From: Clostridia bacterium
GTDB lineage: Bacteria > Bacillota > Clostridia > Oscillospirales > CAG-272
DNA: 48,405 nt
Assembly (NCBI GenBank): GCA_017467815.1
Contig: JAFUKI010000066.1
Span: forward strand, 1 to 48,405
Direction: 5' to 3'
Below are positions 19,401 through 26,496 of the stretch, one piece after another. Position 1 is the first letter of the stretch; every line of letters begins with the position of its first letter. Both the position numbers and the translations under genes were made by a program. The notes under the pieces are model-generated. The model saw only the letters and a program-made list of their open reading frames with translations, was not told the DNA's origin and did not search any database.

Positions 19401-19945
19401 TCGGTTGTAATGGCAGTACCATTAACAGTATAACTACCACCTTCAGCAGACTGGAATGTTGTAGTTACATCTTCTGCATTTGCGCTGATTAAAGTAATAC
19501 CTGTGATGGACAATGTGTTTGTACTGTTTCCGCTCGGAGATGTTAAAGTGATAGTAATAGAACCACCTGCTGCAAGTTTACCTTCATAGGGTCCACTTGT
19601 ACCGGAAATGGCATCGGAAACACTACCACCACCTGTTAACAAATAGTTAAATGACAAAGTAGCTTCACAATCAAAATTGTTGGTTAAAGTCAATTTTGTA
19701 GTTATTTGTCGACCAGTGAACCAAGATGTATACCCAGTCGCATTACCCGTTATAGTTGTACCACTGGCAGACCAGGAGGCTTTACCGCTCGAATTTGATG
19801 CATCCGTCCAGGAAGCTTCCAAACCAGTTACTGATGTAGTCAACAAACCCGCCGCATGAACATGAGTCGCCGCATACGGAATCATAGTCACCAGCATCGC
19901 AATTGTCAAAACAATGGATAACGTACGCTTAAATATATGTTCCAT
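10496..19945 (-). CDS. Giant secreted Cys/His-repeat protein with beta-helix domains and C-terminal dockerin
   Basis: 3149 aa. The signal peptide is residues 1-32 (cleavage near HVHAAG). Residues about 35-720 are beta-rich and resemble a right-handed beta-helix or adhesin region. Residues about 728-3008 hold close to 48 repeats of 27-46 residues with the pattern C-X(6-15)-C-X2-C-X(10-16)-GH. They are interrupted at about 1780-1990 by a second beta-helix-like domain (GGTFKGQYCCVNNF, IYGGTF, VYGGTYSKDV). Residues 3019-3075 form a small beta module also found before the dockerin of the phosphodiester glycosidase. Residues 3076-3149 are a dockerin with loops DLDADGDTDQDD and DINSNGKLNSAD. The function is unknown; a surface adhesin or matrix role is inferred. 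Confidence 0.85.
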   Translation of the reverse strand: MEHIFKRTLSIVLTIAMLVTMIPYAATHVHAAGLLTTSVTGLEASWTDASNSSGKASWSASGTTITGNATGYTSWFTGRQITTKLTLTNNFDCEATLSFNYLLTGGGSVSDAISGTSGPYEGKLAAGGSITITLTSPSGNSTNTLSITGITLISANAEDVTTTFQSAEGGSYTVNGTAITTDTEMTSTAGTNYELVATPASGYQFFGWYNGTTYLSYATSYTHKAAETGSITPVFIASTTALFGVGAAKFFNLGEAGTYAANNTDKTIVLLNNGTVTGNHTIPAGVTLLIPYNSANTAYGANASCTDTPGLIFDTNVAWVKPTAYRTLTLADDANITVNGSIEVGGRHAASNGGGLYCGAPSGPLGFIDMKTGSVITLNSNANLYCWGYIIGGGEIVAKSGSNVYENFQFTDFRGGSATGDLAQNYKSYGVFPLNQYYVQNIEAYLTLESGAVEYSATSIFAVSSTNSATLAFIGNNDDAMFKLTSGSVTKHYDGSTDRLNIEINGNLSVSPITMSIAIYTIDSVNFELPITNNMTVQAHSGSTISISQDIAMLPGAEIIVDSGAVCTLSAGVSAYLYDSEQWGLYSGAKNKLMVPLDYVPGRVSGVNRMSGITAASQMADAKITVNGTMDASVGYVYTTAGGAQVVSTGTGEILMNPDQPETSVTYQNVYIKDNTEGGMVEIPVNSAWLRHGDGSYLKTADGIPGSTYKYCIADNHNKWYISPCGCCAGNHTPSENEVDCTTAQTCTVCGEILVAALGHTAGEAATCTTAQTCTVCGDEIVAALGHTEGEAVTENEVAATCTADGSYDNVVYCSACDVELSRETITVAATGHTEVVDAAVAATCTETGLTEGKHCSVCNEVLVAQEVVSATGHTEVVDAAQAPTCTETGLKEGKHCSVCGEVFVAQEVIPAAGHTEGEAVTENNVAETCTTAGSYDTVIYCTVCNVELSRKNTTVAATGHTEGEAEIESEVTPSCTETGSYDTVIYCTVCGDEVSRETTTVAATGHTEGEAVTENEVAVTCTTNGSYDTVVYCTVCSAAISRVTTTIEATGHTEVDDAAVAATCTETGLTAGKHCSVCGTVTVAQEVVPANGHTNGEAVTENEVAPSCTDTGSYDTVIYCTVCGDEVSRETTTVAAAGHTEVDDAAVAATCTETGLTAGKHCSVCGSVTVAQTVVPATGHTEGAVVVENEVPATCTADGSYDNVVYCSVCNAELSRSTVTVSATGHTEGTAGVENNVDATCTDDGSYDTVVYCSVCGEELSRQTTVVPATGHTEGEAVTEKEVAATCTTDGSYDTVVYCSVCNAELSRKSTTVPATGHTGGEVVVENNVAPTCTVTGSYDNVKYCTVCGEEASRETVVVAAKGHTYNNVVTAPTCETSGYTTYTCGTCGDTYKADEISALGHTEGKTNVENNVAATCTEDGSYENVVYCSVCKEELSREKVTVSASGHKYSSEVTAPTCTEDGYTTYTCSACGNTYTSDVVTTPGHQYSSVVTAPTCAAGGYTTHTCATCGDTYTDTEVPAREHQYNPVVTAPTCEADGYTTYTCMYDDCKHSYTGDTVSATGHAYSAVVTAPTCTEDGYTTYTCSNCKDTYTADEVSASGHKYSSVVTIPTCTEGGYTTYTCSVCGDNNVADETPAEGHDIISHDAQAATCTEIGWDAYETCSKCNYTTYKEIAALGHTDVDPKDYICDVCGTDLCTDHEVEILEAKAATCTETGLTEGEKCSICGDVITAQTIIPATGHQNTIIVGAKVATYNEEGYTGDTYCNDCDTTIEKGETLPPKTGAEASVNGFKYGTLAEAVAAAKDGETVVLEKDVVLTEMLYVNTAQTWEFGEFSLTTGQVDAYSYAIVINSDLKIESGTYRINSMYGIAVSNTGSLTVEDGTFENVSANDYLIGNFGTTTIKGGTFKGQYCCVNNFTDDEYNGVANIYGGTFSTEATDETGGYEPCDLMANEGLTVYGGTYSKDVTKYCDDGYHTVDSDNNGTYTYGVHTHSLVVTSPTCVDEGYSTYTCVCGDTYVSDIVAAQGHSITTYVARAATCTEIGWNAYEKCSKCTYTTYTEIPASGHTIEEVEAQAATCTEIGWNAYEKCSKCTYTTYTEIAASGHSYEEAVTAPTCISGGFTLHTCTVCGDNYKDNVTNPLGHSYSAVVTAPTCTDGGYTTYTCSVCTNSYTANETAALGHTSGAVVVENKKSETCTADGSYDNVVYCTVCGCELSRSTVVVPAKGHTPGNVVEENKVSATCTADGGYDNVVYCTVCNTEVSRETVTIPAKGHTSGKTVVENKVAATCTTDGSYDNAAYCTVCNTEVSRETIVVPATGHTSGAVVVENEVAATCTEDGSYDNAVYCTVCTAEVGRVTKVVPATGHTSGAVVVENEVAVTCTEDGSYDNAVYCTICNTEVSRETVVVPATGHTAGAEATCTTAQTCTVCGDELSAALGHTAGESVVENNVDATCTTDGSYDTVVYCSVCDAELSRVNTIVPATGHTAGAEATCTTAQTCTVCGAELSAALGHTDGESVVENNVDATCTTDGSYDTVVYCSVCDTELSRVNTIIPASGHTDTEAVIENSVDADCTNAGSYDSVVYCSVCTVEISRTTEVISALGHTAGEVVVENSVAATCTVDGSYDNVVYCSVCDAELSRENAVVPATGHTADDTVLENNVDATCTGDGHYDNAVYCTVCDAEVSRETVVVPATGHTAGDTVQENYVDATCTTDGVCHAVVYCTECDIELSRKYYKAIPATGHTAGEQVIENEIAAGCLTEGYYDIVTYCTVCDAEVSRATVPITPTGHKTEYSENVVMPTCTKDGSYSSMTVCTLCNGVLSREVETIPATGHTAGTAVKENEVAATCIKDGSYDTVTYCTVCGEEVSRETTVIPATGHTAGTAVKENEVAATCTKDGSYDTVTYCTVCDEEVSRETTVIPAAGHAEGEEITENEKNATCTIDGSYDSVVYCTVCKQEVSRVTTTVPATGHTHTGYGVNTEQHWSICSCGEAFAKDNHKFVDNACVCGNINVILFGEGVAYTVEGRVVTVTHHSACKVGYLVDGQYVAVESVENADGSYSFTVPDDATEVILVVNGDLDADGDTDQDDAAILAKALLPSDYDAYDPLDDARQAFAADINSNGKLNSADKTLLARALLNSEHTMYKPVEW
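10915..17765 (-). repeat. About 48 tandem Cys/His repeats within the giant gene
   Basis: Protein-level repeats in at least four length classes: about 46 residues (VENEVAATCT, SYDNVVYC-X2-C, SRET, VPATGH), 41 residues (DAAVAATCTETGLT, GKHCSVC), 38 residues (VVTAPTCTEDGYTTYTC) and 27 residues (ATCTTAQTCTVCG). Nearly every unit has three Cys and a closing Gly-His. Some neighbours are almost identical in DNA (for example the units around 11230-11460), a sign of recent duplication. A non-repeat domain occupies about 13975-14600. Confidence 0.9.
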
Positions 19946-19985
19946 TCTCTATTTCCTTTCATACATACTCATGATCATTCCCTCT

Positions 19986-20011
19986 GTTCCCATCGAATCT
20001 CCGACGGGAAC
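19986..20011 (-). promoter_or_regulatory. Hairpin in the leader of the giant gene
   Basis: 10-bp arms GTTCCCATCG and CGACGGGAAC (one G-U pair on the transcript) with a 6-nt loop, about 40 nt upstream of the start codon at 19945 and between two co-directional secreted-protein genes. There is no T tract, so it is more likely an mRNA stability or processing element than a terminator. Confidence 0.5.
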
Positions 20012-20114
20012 AGAAGAAACTTTACCGATCATTGGAATGAAAATACGTATGATCTCCGGTAATGCTTCCATCACCGGTCAATCTATCATGCGCAGTCTTT
20101 TCTAAAATTGTCTC

Positions 20115-23100
20115 TTACCATGTAAGAGCTTTCTTGAGTGCGTGCCCTTCCGGCAGCAGACTGCGGGCGATCAGCACCTTATCGGCAGAGTTGATCGTTC
20201 CGTTGCCGTTCACGTCGGCGGCAAAAATCTGTTCTGCAGTCAGTTCAGTTGCGGAACCGGGTACCAATGCTTTTGCCAGCAGATCCTTGTCTTCTGCGTC
20301 AAATACACCGTCACAGGAAACATCACCGGCAACTATCAGCAGAACCTTGGTAACACCACCGGGAACCAGGTAGCTGTAGGTTCCGTCTTCATTTTCCACG
20401 GCAGTAATCGGAACATATACCCCATTTTCCAGGTAACCCACCTTGCAGGGAACCGTGGTTTCCGTTACCGTCACCAGACTGCCGGCAACGGTATAGTCGA
20501 TCTGCGACTGGGCAGTAACTTCTTCAACCGTTACAACAGGGGTAATCATTCTGCCCTCTGCATCGAACTCATACTGACCAGCTGTCACATAACCGCCTGT
20601 CTGGAGATGGCTTACCCAATACTTACCGTCCTTCAGGATCTTAAGGTCACCGTTGACCAGATAGTAGTATCCGTCGATCTCAACAATACGTTTGGTATAT
20701 CCGTATGCAATACCGTTTTCGACATAGTAATCGTTGTAAATGCCTGTGAAATTCTTCTGGAATACGCCGTTTTCATCGAAGAGATAGTATCCGTCATACG
20801 GAACGTCCTGGTTTGTAGGACTCTTATACAGGAAACCGGTGTCTACAATGTACTGGTACTTCTGGATATAGTAGGAATCGTCTTCGATATCGAACCACTT
20901 ACCGGTAGTCCATTCACCTCCCCAACGGTAACCAAGACCGGAACGGAAAATGTTCTGCTTGTCCGTATAGGAATATTCACGCAGATCACCCTTAACCAGA
21001 ATATAGTTATCAAAAGTATAGGTAAAAGGAATACCGTCACCCAGACCTTCGTAGATCTGCTGTTCACCATTGACAGCCTTATAGGTCTTCAAATCAAAGT
21101 AGTAGTATACCTCCTTGTCATCCACGTTAAAGGACTGCCAGCCCTTCTGAGGTACACCGTTCATAGCATAATAGAGATCGCCTTCGTATTCGATAAATCC
21201 GGACAGTGTCTTCACCAGAATACCGTTTTCATCAAATTCATAGAAATTCTTAAGGTATCTGTCTTCCTTGGAGGGAATGAACTGTACGCCGGTTACCTCT
21301 ACGTTATCCACATAGTAAGAGTCTTCGATCCAACCCTGACGGATTTCACTGTTGATGACGTAGACATCCGCAAATTCTGCGTACTGACTTGCAAAATGGG
21401 CACCTTTATCCTTGTTCTCCAAAGTACCGTCCGCATTGTTTTCACTGTCTCTGCACGGCGGTTCGTGAATGTACGGATACAGTCCGTATACGTTCTGTGC
21501 ATCGTTTGCGGGATCGGTGGCAAAAGAGTATAGCTGAGACGCAGCAAGGTAGACGTCATAAGACACATACCCGTTGTTGCTGATCAGAATTTCGTTGTTG
21601 CTGTAACTGGCATCGTCCTTCACTGTAGCATAAATACCGGTGAGGATACAGAGGGGATTTGCCGTTGCAGCATCAATGGCTGCCGTCTGGTCGCGCCAGT
21701 GACAAACTATGGTCAAATGATTGTTTTCATCGATTTCCGCACTGGTCAGTTCAAAGAAGTCATTAATTACCTTCAGTTCATCGATATTCACATCCAGGTC
21801 GGGGCTGAAATCCGCCGTAATCTTTACATTGGTCTGTACGCAGACACGTTCAGCCAACTGGAGCAGGAAGTTCCATGCAGAAGCATTTTCCGCATCTGCA
21901 CCGGGCAGCATGGACTTCAGGGGTTCCACCTGTGCGGGAATTTCGATAGTGGTCATATCCAACGCAAAAGTGTATTCCACTTCGATAGGTGCCTCGGGGT
22001 CAACGATTCTGTACAGCTGATTATCGGCGGTACGAGCGTTGGTTACCTCACGGTTCCATGCCAGTGTACGGTTACCCATGGTTGCATTGTCAAAGTCGAA
22101 AAGGGCTTCATCTTCTCTGTATATGTTGATGGTAGAGAATGCAGCCAAATCTACATTAGCATTAAGAATCGCACCTACCATAACAGTACGGATTCCGCTT
22201 GCTTCATCTGCAGTAAATGTTACACCGTCGATTGTGCCGGCAGTCTCATGTTCCAACATGATCACCACATCATTTTCTGCAGTATAGGCTACCGGGTTGC
22301 TGTCGTACCACAGGCTAAGGGAGAGTTCGGTAGGAATACCGTAGATGGCAACGATTCGGTCTGCAGCGAACTTGATGCCGTTCGGAATGACAACATGAAT
22401 TTCCTTGCTTCCTGCAACTTCGCCGTTTACAATGTATTCAACGGTTACATCCCCCTCAGATACGGCGGTAAACAGACCGGTTTCATCGATCGTACCAACG
22501 GTTTCGTTGGTAACCTGCCAGTATGCACCTTCCGGAATGGGTGCGCTGTTACCGGTATTACTTACGCCGGTTGCTTCGAACTGCATGGTTGTACCGGCAG
22601 TGATGTAGTCATAACCGGAAGAAAGAATTGCACTATCAAATTCGTTGGAGGATTTTGCAGTGGAAATCGCTACAAGAGATGTGGATACGCTTCTTGCAAA
22701 ACCGTCAGAGGGACGGTTTACAAGCTGAAGTTCATCACTCCCCGCAGGCTTGGACAAATAGGTAGTAGATCCGCCGCCGTCCAGGTTGATAGCGTGTACA
22801 CAGCCTGCATCCAGCATGATCTGCGCAATTTCTTCAATAGCTCCGCCTGCAGAGAAGGGCTGCTGACGTCCGTCAAGTACCATCATTACAACGGATCCGT
22901 CTTCCTTGATACCAACTGCGGTACGGCTTGCGCGGGTTGCAGTGTAGTTGGCGTTCTTGGTTACATTGATTTTACCATCCTTGATCAGAACCGCACCGAA
23001 ACCGCCGACTGCATCACGAATCAAATGCTTGTAGGTTTCATAGTCTTCTTGTGTACCGATCATGGCACTGCCGTCATTCAGGATGGCAAAAAAACCGTCC

Positions 23101-24416
23101 TTGTCTACAGCATGCCATTCCTGACCATCCATTACCAGCAGACCGCCGGGTTCACCGGTAGACATATTATAACCGTCAGCATTGGTTGCTACGATTGCAT
23201 TGAAGTTTTCATACAGCTTGTTGCCATTTTCATCCGTTTTGCTGCTATAATTCTTAACAAGAGCAGCAGCCTGATCTGCAACGCGCTGATACCCCCAACC
23301 CTTGGAAGGGTCGTTATCCTTATAGTTTGCCATGATGGTTACATCATCACGGGTAACGTCCACGGTAGCAACATAATACACGATCTGCTTTCCGTCAACG
23401 GTCTGTGCATACTTGATTTCCTGGCTGATACCGGGAGCGAGGATGGATTCAGCGGTAGAGAATACGGAATAGTAATCATTATCCGTTTCTTCATCGTCTT
23501 CCGTTCCGGCAATTAGATTACCTTTTGCCTGACTATACAGATAATCCGCAAATGCATAGCAGCATGCCTTACGCAGAGTGTTTTCACCGGTCAGACCGCG
23601 AGAGGATTCCAACAGCTTAATGGAAAGGTCCGCAGAATAGGATTCGTAAATTGCTTTACGTACAGCTTCCTGGGAATCTTCCACAGCAAAACGGTTATTT
23701 ACGAAATATACCGCACGGTCTACATCACTGAGAGTGGAGGTAAAGTAATCTTCCATCAGTGTACTGAAAGAACCGTTACCCTTATTATATTCTGCAATCA
23801 GGTAGTATGCGTCCATATCTCCGTAGAAGTCGTCCCAACCAAAGGCGTTATCCGCATCTTCACCGAAACAGTTTTCAAGAATATACGCTGCCATTTCTTC
23901 TACAGTTCCCTCAGGTACAGTTGCAGCGCTTACACAGTAATACAGCAGGTCACAGAGGTCACCTGCCCAACCGGAAAGGTCGGCTGAACCCTTGGCAACA
24001 TAAGAAATGTTCATAGTACCAAACATATGACCGAAGTCTACCTGGTTTCCGTTGGGAAGGTAGAAGTCTTCCACAACGATATCCCGCAGATCCATTACAT
24101 TGGTACCATTCTCAGCATCCTGTGTTTCAACGTATGTAGTAAAACCGGTGATTTCATCACCCGCAATGGTGGACCAGCTGCTGTCCTGGTATCTTTCTAC
24201 ACCTGTACGTACAAAGTTAAGAACCAGTTCACCGGGATCTCTGTACGACATTGCGGCATATTCATCCGCGTAGACTTCCAGCTGCTTCATCAATGCCAAA
24301 AAGTCGTCATAGTTTGTCACACTGCCGGCTGCAAAAATGTACATCGGCACCAGACCGATCATCATTGTGATTACCAGAAACAGTGACATCAGTTTTACAG
24401 AAATTTTCTTTTCCAT
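20115..24416 (-). CDS. Secreted phosphodiester glycosidase (NAGPA/EpsL-like) with Big2, wall-binding-like repeats and dockerin
   Basis: 1433 aa. Signal peptide 1-30. Residues 31-315 are an uncharacterised, mostly helical domain. Residues about 320-590 match the NAGPA phosphodiester-glycosidase fold (COG4632, exopolysaccharide-associated): SRTAVGIKEDG, then HAINLDGGGSTT at 541-552, the family signature. Residues 600-676 are a Big2-type Ig-like domain. From about 1080 to 1300 there are Tyr/Trp/Gly-rich repeats (YYYFDLKTYKAVNG, YYLFDENGVFQKNFTGI). Residues 1306-1363 match the small module of the giant protein, and 1364-1433 are a dockerin (GDVSCDGVFDAEDKD, DVNGNGTINSADK). The family cleaves sugar-1-phosphodiesters; acting on the cluster's own polymer is inferred. 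Confidence 0.88.
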   Translation of the reverse strand: MEKKISVKLMSLFLVITMMIGLVPMYIFAAGSVTNYDDFLALMKQLEVYADEYAAMSYRDPGELVLNFVRTGVERYQDSSWSTIAGDEITGFTTYVETQDAENGTNVMDLRDIVVEDFYLPNGNQVDFGHMFGTMNISYVAKGSADLSGWAGDLCDLLYYCVSAATVPEGTVEEMAAYILENCFGEDADNAFGWDDFYGDMDAYYLIAEYNKGNGSFSTLMEDYFTSTLSDVDRAVYFVNNRFAVEDSQEAVRKAIYESYSADLSIKLLESSRGLTGENTLRKACCYAFADYLYSQAKGNLIAGTEDDEETDNDYYSVFSTAESILAPGISQEIKYAQTVDGKQIVYYVATVDVTRDDVTIMANYKDNDPSKGWGYQRVADQAAALVKNYSSKTDENGNKLYENFNAIVATNADGYNMSTGEPGGLLVMDGQEWHAVDKDGFFAILNDGSAMIGTQEDYETYKHLIRDAVGGFGAVLIKDGKINVTKNANYTATRASRTAVGIKEDGSVVMMVLDGRQQPFSAGGAIEEIAQIMLDAGCVHAINLDGGGSTTYLSKPAGSDELQLVNRPSDGFARSVSTSLVAISTAKSSNEFDSAILSSGYDYITAGTTMQFEATGVSNTGNSAPIPEGAYWQVTNETVGTIDETGLFTAVSEGDVTVEYIVNGEVAGSKEIHVVIPNGIKFAADRIVAIYGIPTELSLSLWYDSNPVAYTAENDVVIMLEHETAGTIDGVTFTADEASGIRTVMVGAILNANVDLAAFSTINIYREDEALFDFDNATMGNRTLAWNREVTNARTADNQLYRIVDPEAPIEVEYTFALDMTTIEIPAQVEPLKSMLPGADAENASAWNFLLQLAERVCVQTNVKITADFSPDLDVNIDELKVINDFFELTSAEIDENNHLTIVCHWRDQTAAIDAATANPLCILTGIYATVKDDASYSNNEILISNNGYVSYDVYLAASQLYSFATDPANDAQNVYGLYPYIHEPPCRDSENNADGTLENKDKGAHFASQYAEFADVYVINSEIRQGWIEDSYYVDNVEVTGVQFIPSKEDRYLKNFYEFDENGILVKTLSGFIEYEGDLYYAMNGVPQKGWQSFNVDDKEVYYYFDLKTYKAVNGEQQIYEGLGDGIPFTYTFDNYILVKGDLREYSYTDKQNIFRSGLGYRWGGEWTTGKWFDIEDDSYYIQKYQYIVDTGFLYKSPTNQDVPYDGYYLFDENGVFQKNFTGIYNDYYVENGIAYGYTKRIVEIDGYYYLVNGDLKILKDGKYWVSHLQTGGYVTAGQYEFDAEGRMITPVVTVEEVTAQSQIDYTVAGSLVTVTETTVPCKVGYLENGVYVPITAVENEDGTYSYLVPGGVTKVLLIVAGDVSCDGVFDAEDKDLLAKALVPGSATELTAEQIFAADVNGNGTINSADKVLIARSLLPEGHALKKALTW

Positions 24417-24508
24417 AACTCAAACCTCTCTCTATTTTGTCTAAAATGAATCTATGTGAAAACAAGAAATGTTTTTCCTTGTGATTTTTCTCATATGGAG
24501 TCATTATT

Positions 24509-25687
24509 TCAACTTTCCAGTATCGCACAAAACTGTGCCAATGGGACACTATTATCCGCATTTTTCTGAAGCAATTTCGTTTTGTATGCCTCCAGAACCG
24601 CACGGTTTCCTGCACAATTATATAGGGCATTATTCAGAGCTTCCTGGGAATTCTCACACACCCATCCGCAATCCCTGCCAAGCACCATGTCCGTAGACGA
24701 GGTTGTTGCCGTTGTCAGTGTCGGAATACCCAGGATGCGGGCTTCGTCAATGATCATCGGTGCTGCTTCGTGGTAGGAGGTTATGAGGAGCAAATCTGCT
24801 TTGTTCATGTATCGGTACGGATTGGTTTGTTCCCCGTAAAAGACCACATACTCTTGTATACCCAGGCGTTCCGTTCGTTCCCGGAGTTGTTCTTCCATTG
24901 GTCCACTTCCGACTATGTGAAGTTTCATCGTCAGTCCTTTGGCAATTCCAACAGCCGCGGCCTCCAGTGCCCGTTCCATTCCCTTTTCATGGGTAAGGCG
25001 GGACACCATAACCACATTGACTTGTTTTTTGTCGTAAAACGGCGGGTCTTCTTCCGCCAACGATCGAATTTCCTCGAACCGGTGACAATTCTGAACCGTC
25101 ACACATTTTTCTTTCAGATGAGGCAACACAGATTCCAATACCTGTCTGCATCCATCGGAACAGGCAGCAATCTGATCAAAACGTTCTAATGTCCGGTGAT
25201 TCTCCTTATGATCAGCACCGCAGTTACGGTAATCCCCGTGAAGAAAGGCGATTTTCCGTCTTGCCTGTATCCGTTCCAATACAAACTCCTGTACCCCGCC
25301 ATAAAACGCTTCTCTGCGTCCGTTGTGCAGATAGGCTATGGCGCAGTCGTATGTACCCTCCACAGCCGGTTGTCTGCCGAGCATCAGGTAAAGTGCTGTG
25401 CTTCTGCCGCATATTCGGCTCAGCCCTGCCAGAAAGCTGCGGACAATTTTGTCTCTCCGATTGTTTCCACATTCACTCTGACTCATACCCAGATATCGAA
25501 ACGGTCCGCTGCACTCCACCACCTTTACACTGTCCGGAAGCCGTTCTGCGTATAGACCTGTTTTCCGGAAAAGGAGCAGGGTGACCTCGTACTTCTGTTC
25601 GGCATCCAAAGCCCACAGCAGGTTATACAGACTTTTCTGTACACCGCCAATCTTCATATTGTTGTTTACAATGATTATCTTTTTCAT
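24509..25687 (-). CDS. GT4-family glycosyltransferase
   Basis: 392 aa, GT-B fold. The N-terminal domain begins IIIVNNNMKIGGVQKSLYNL, the acceptor-side signature of GT4 enzymes. The C-terminal nucleotide-sugar domain carries VVMVSRLTHEKGMERALEA, LHIVGSGPMEEQL and the E-X7-E-type motif in HEAAPMIIDEARILGIP. It should add a sugar from a nucleotide donor to the lipid-linked repeat unit on the cytoplasmic face. Its start overlaps the stop of the preceding GT2-like gene by 4 bp (ATGA), so the two are translationally coupled. A 92-bp gap separates it from the secreted phosphodiester glycosidase downstream. Confidence 0.9.
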   Translation of the reverse strand: MKKIIIVNNNMKIGGVQKSLYNLLWALDAEQKYEVTLLLFRKTGLYAERLPDSVKVVECSGPFRYLGMSQSECGNNRRDKIVRSFLAGLSRICGRSTALYLMLGRQPAVEGTYDCAIAYLHNGRREAFYGGVQEFVLERIQARRKIAFLHGDYRNCGADHKENHRTLERFDQIAACSDGCRQVLESVLPHLKEKCVTVQNCHRFEEIRSLAEEDPPFYDKKQVNVVMVSRLTHEKGMERALEAAAVGIAKGLTMKLHIVGSGPMEEQLRERTERLGIQEYVVFYGEQTNPYRYMNKADLLLITSYHEAAPMIIDEARILGIPTLTTATTSSTDMVLGRDCGWVCENSQEALNNALYNCAGNRAVLEAYKTKLLQKNADNSVPLAQFCAILES

Positions 25688-26490
25688 GTTCTGTCTGGAT
25701 AAGGTATCATTTTTTTACCGCCGCGGACACCGGCATATACAAGGCACAAGCGCTTCAACAGGCCGATATCCGTTTCCCGTTTGACGCGTGCACCGAAATA
25801 CAGTGCCATAATATATGCACTTTTTGGGAATAAATGACGTACCAGCACACCTTTATCGTAGAAATATTTTTCATTGCATCCCACAAACCAGGAGGATACG
25901 TCCTTGCAGCAGGTACCGAGCACGTATGGGTGGGAATAAACCTTCAGACCTGCATCAAAACACGCTTTCAGGAACAAACTGTCCTCACCGGCGCTGAACG
26001 CACATCCGCCTCCGAAGCATTGGTGGAACGAGATGTTCTTCTGCAGCAGTGCATTTCGGCGAGCGGCCACACGAACCATGCCGTACCGCATGGCATTCCA
26101 TATATGTAGTCTGTGCAGCTTGCACCGGCGTTTTTCGGTGATTTCACCATTTTTGAGAATGTCGATACCAAAAACGATCACATCCGCCTCGGGCAGTTCC
26201 CGAAAAATCTTCACAATCTCTTCCGGCATCCCGTCATAGTATACCATGTCTTCATCCGCAAAGAGAACAATATCGGCATCTGAGGCAAGTAAAGCAATAT
26301 TTCGGTTCAATCCGACACCCCTTGTAGGGGTAGTTACCATTTTCACTTCCCCATAAGCGGTATCTTCCTGCACCACCTCATCACAATCTGCCTGGTTTGC
26401 TATCACTGTACTGCACCGGGTATTCATCTTTTCCGCCAGCGATAGTTCCTTCTGATGCATTGCTGCAACCAAAACCTGCAATTTCATCAC
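25684..26490 (-). CDS. GT-A (GT2-like) glycosyltransferase
   Basis: 268 aa. It lacks the usual N-terminal PxYN motif but shows a GT-A core: RGVGLNRNIALLASDADIVL followed by FADEDM (residues about 77-82), a DXD-type metal site, and HQCFGGGCAFSAGEDSLFLK, the region in which GT2 enzymes bind acceptor and catalytic acid (GED). It is probably a cytoplasmic sugar transferase of the repeat-unit pathway. It overlaps the GT4 gene by 4 bp and sits 6 bp after the lipoprotein gene, so it is firmly within the operon. Donor and acceptor are unknown. Confidence 0.78.
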   Translation of the reverse strand: MMKLQVLVAAMHQKELSLAEKMNTRCSTVIANQADCDEVVQEDTAYGEVKMVTTPTRGVGLNRNIALLASDADIVLFADEDMVYYDGMPEEIVKIFRELPEADVIVFGIDILKNGEITEKRRCKLHRLHIWNAMRYGMVRVAARRNALLQKNISFHQCFGGGCAFSAGEDSLFLKACFDAGLKVYSHPYVLGTCCKDVSSWFVGCNEKYFYDKGVLVRHLFPKSAYIMALYFGARVKRETDIGLLKRLCLVYAGVRGGKKMIPYPDRT

Positions 26491-26496
26491 ATACGG

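Noticed and set aside
21699..23516. A 605-codon + frame opposite the phosphodiester glycosidase
   Set aside because: It is antisense to the conserved NAGPA signature, with no start signal and no family resemblance.
7046..24416. A cellulosome for plant-fibre breakdown
   Set aside because: Cohesins and dockerins are present, but there is no glycoside hydrolase or cellulose-binding module. The only enzyme domain is a phosphodiester glycosidase, and the neighbours make a polysaccharide.
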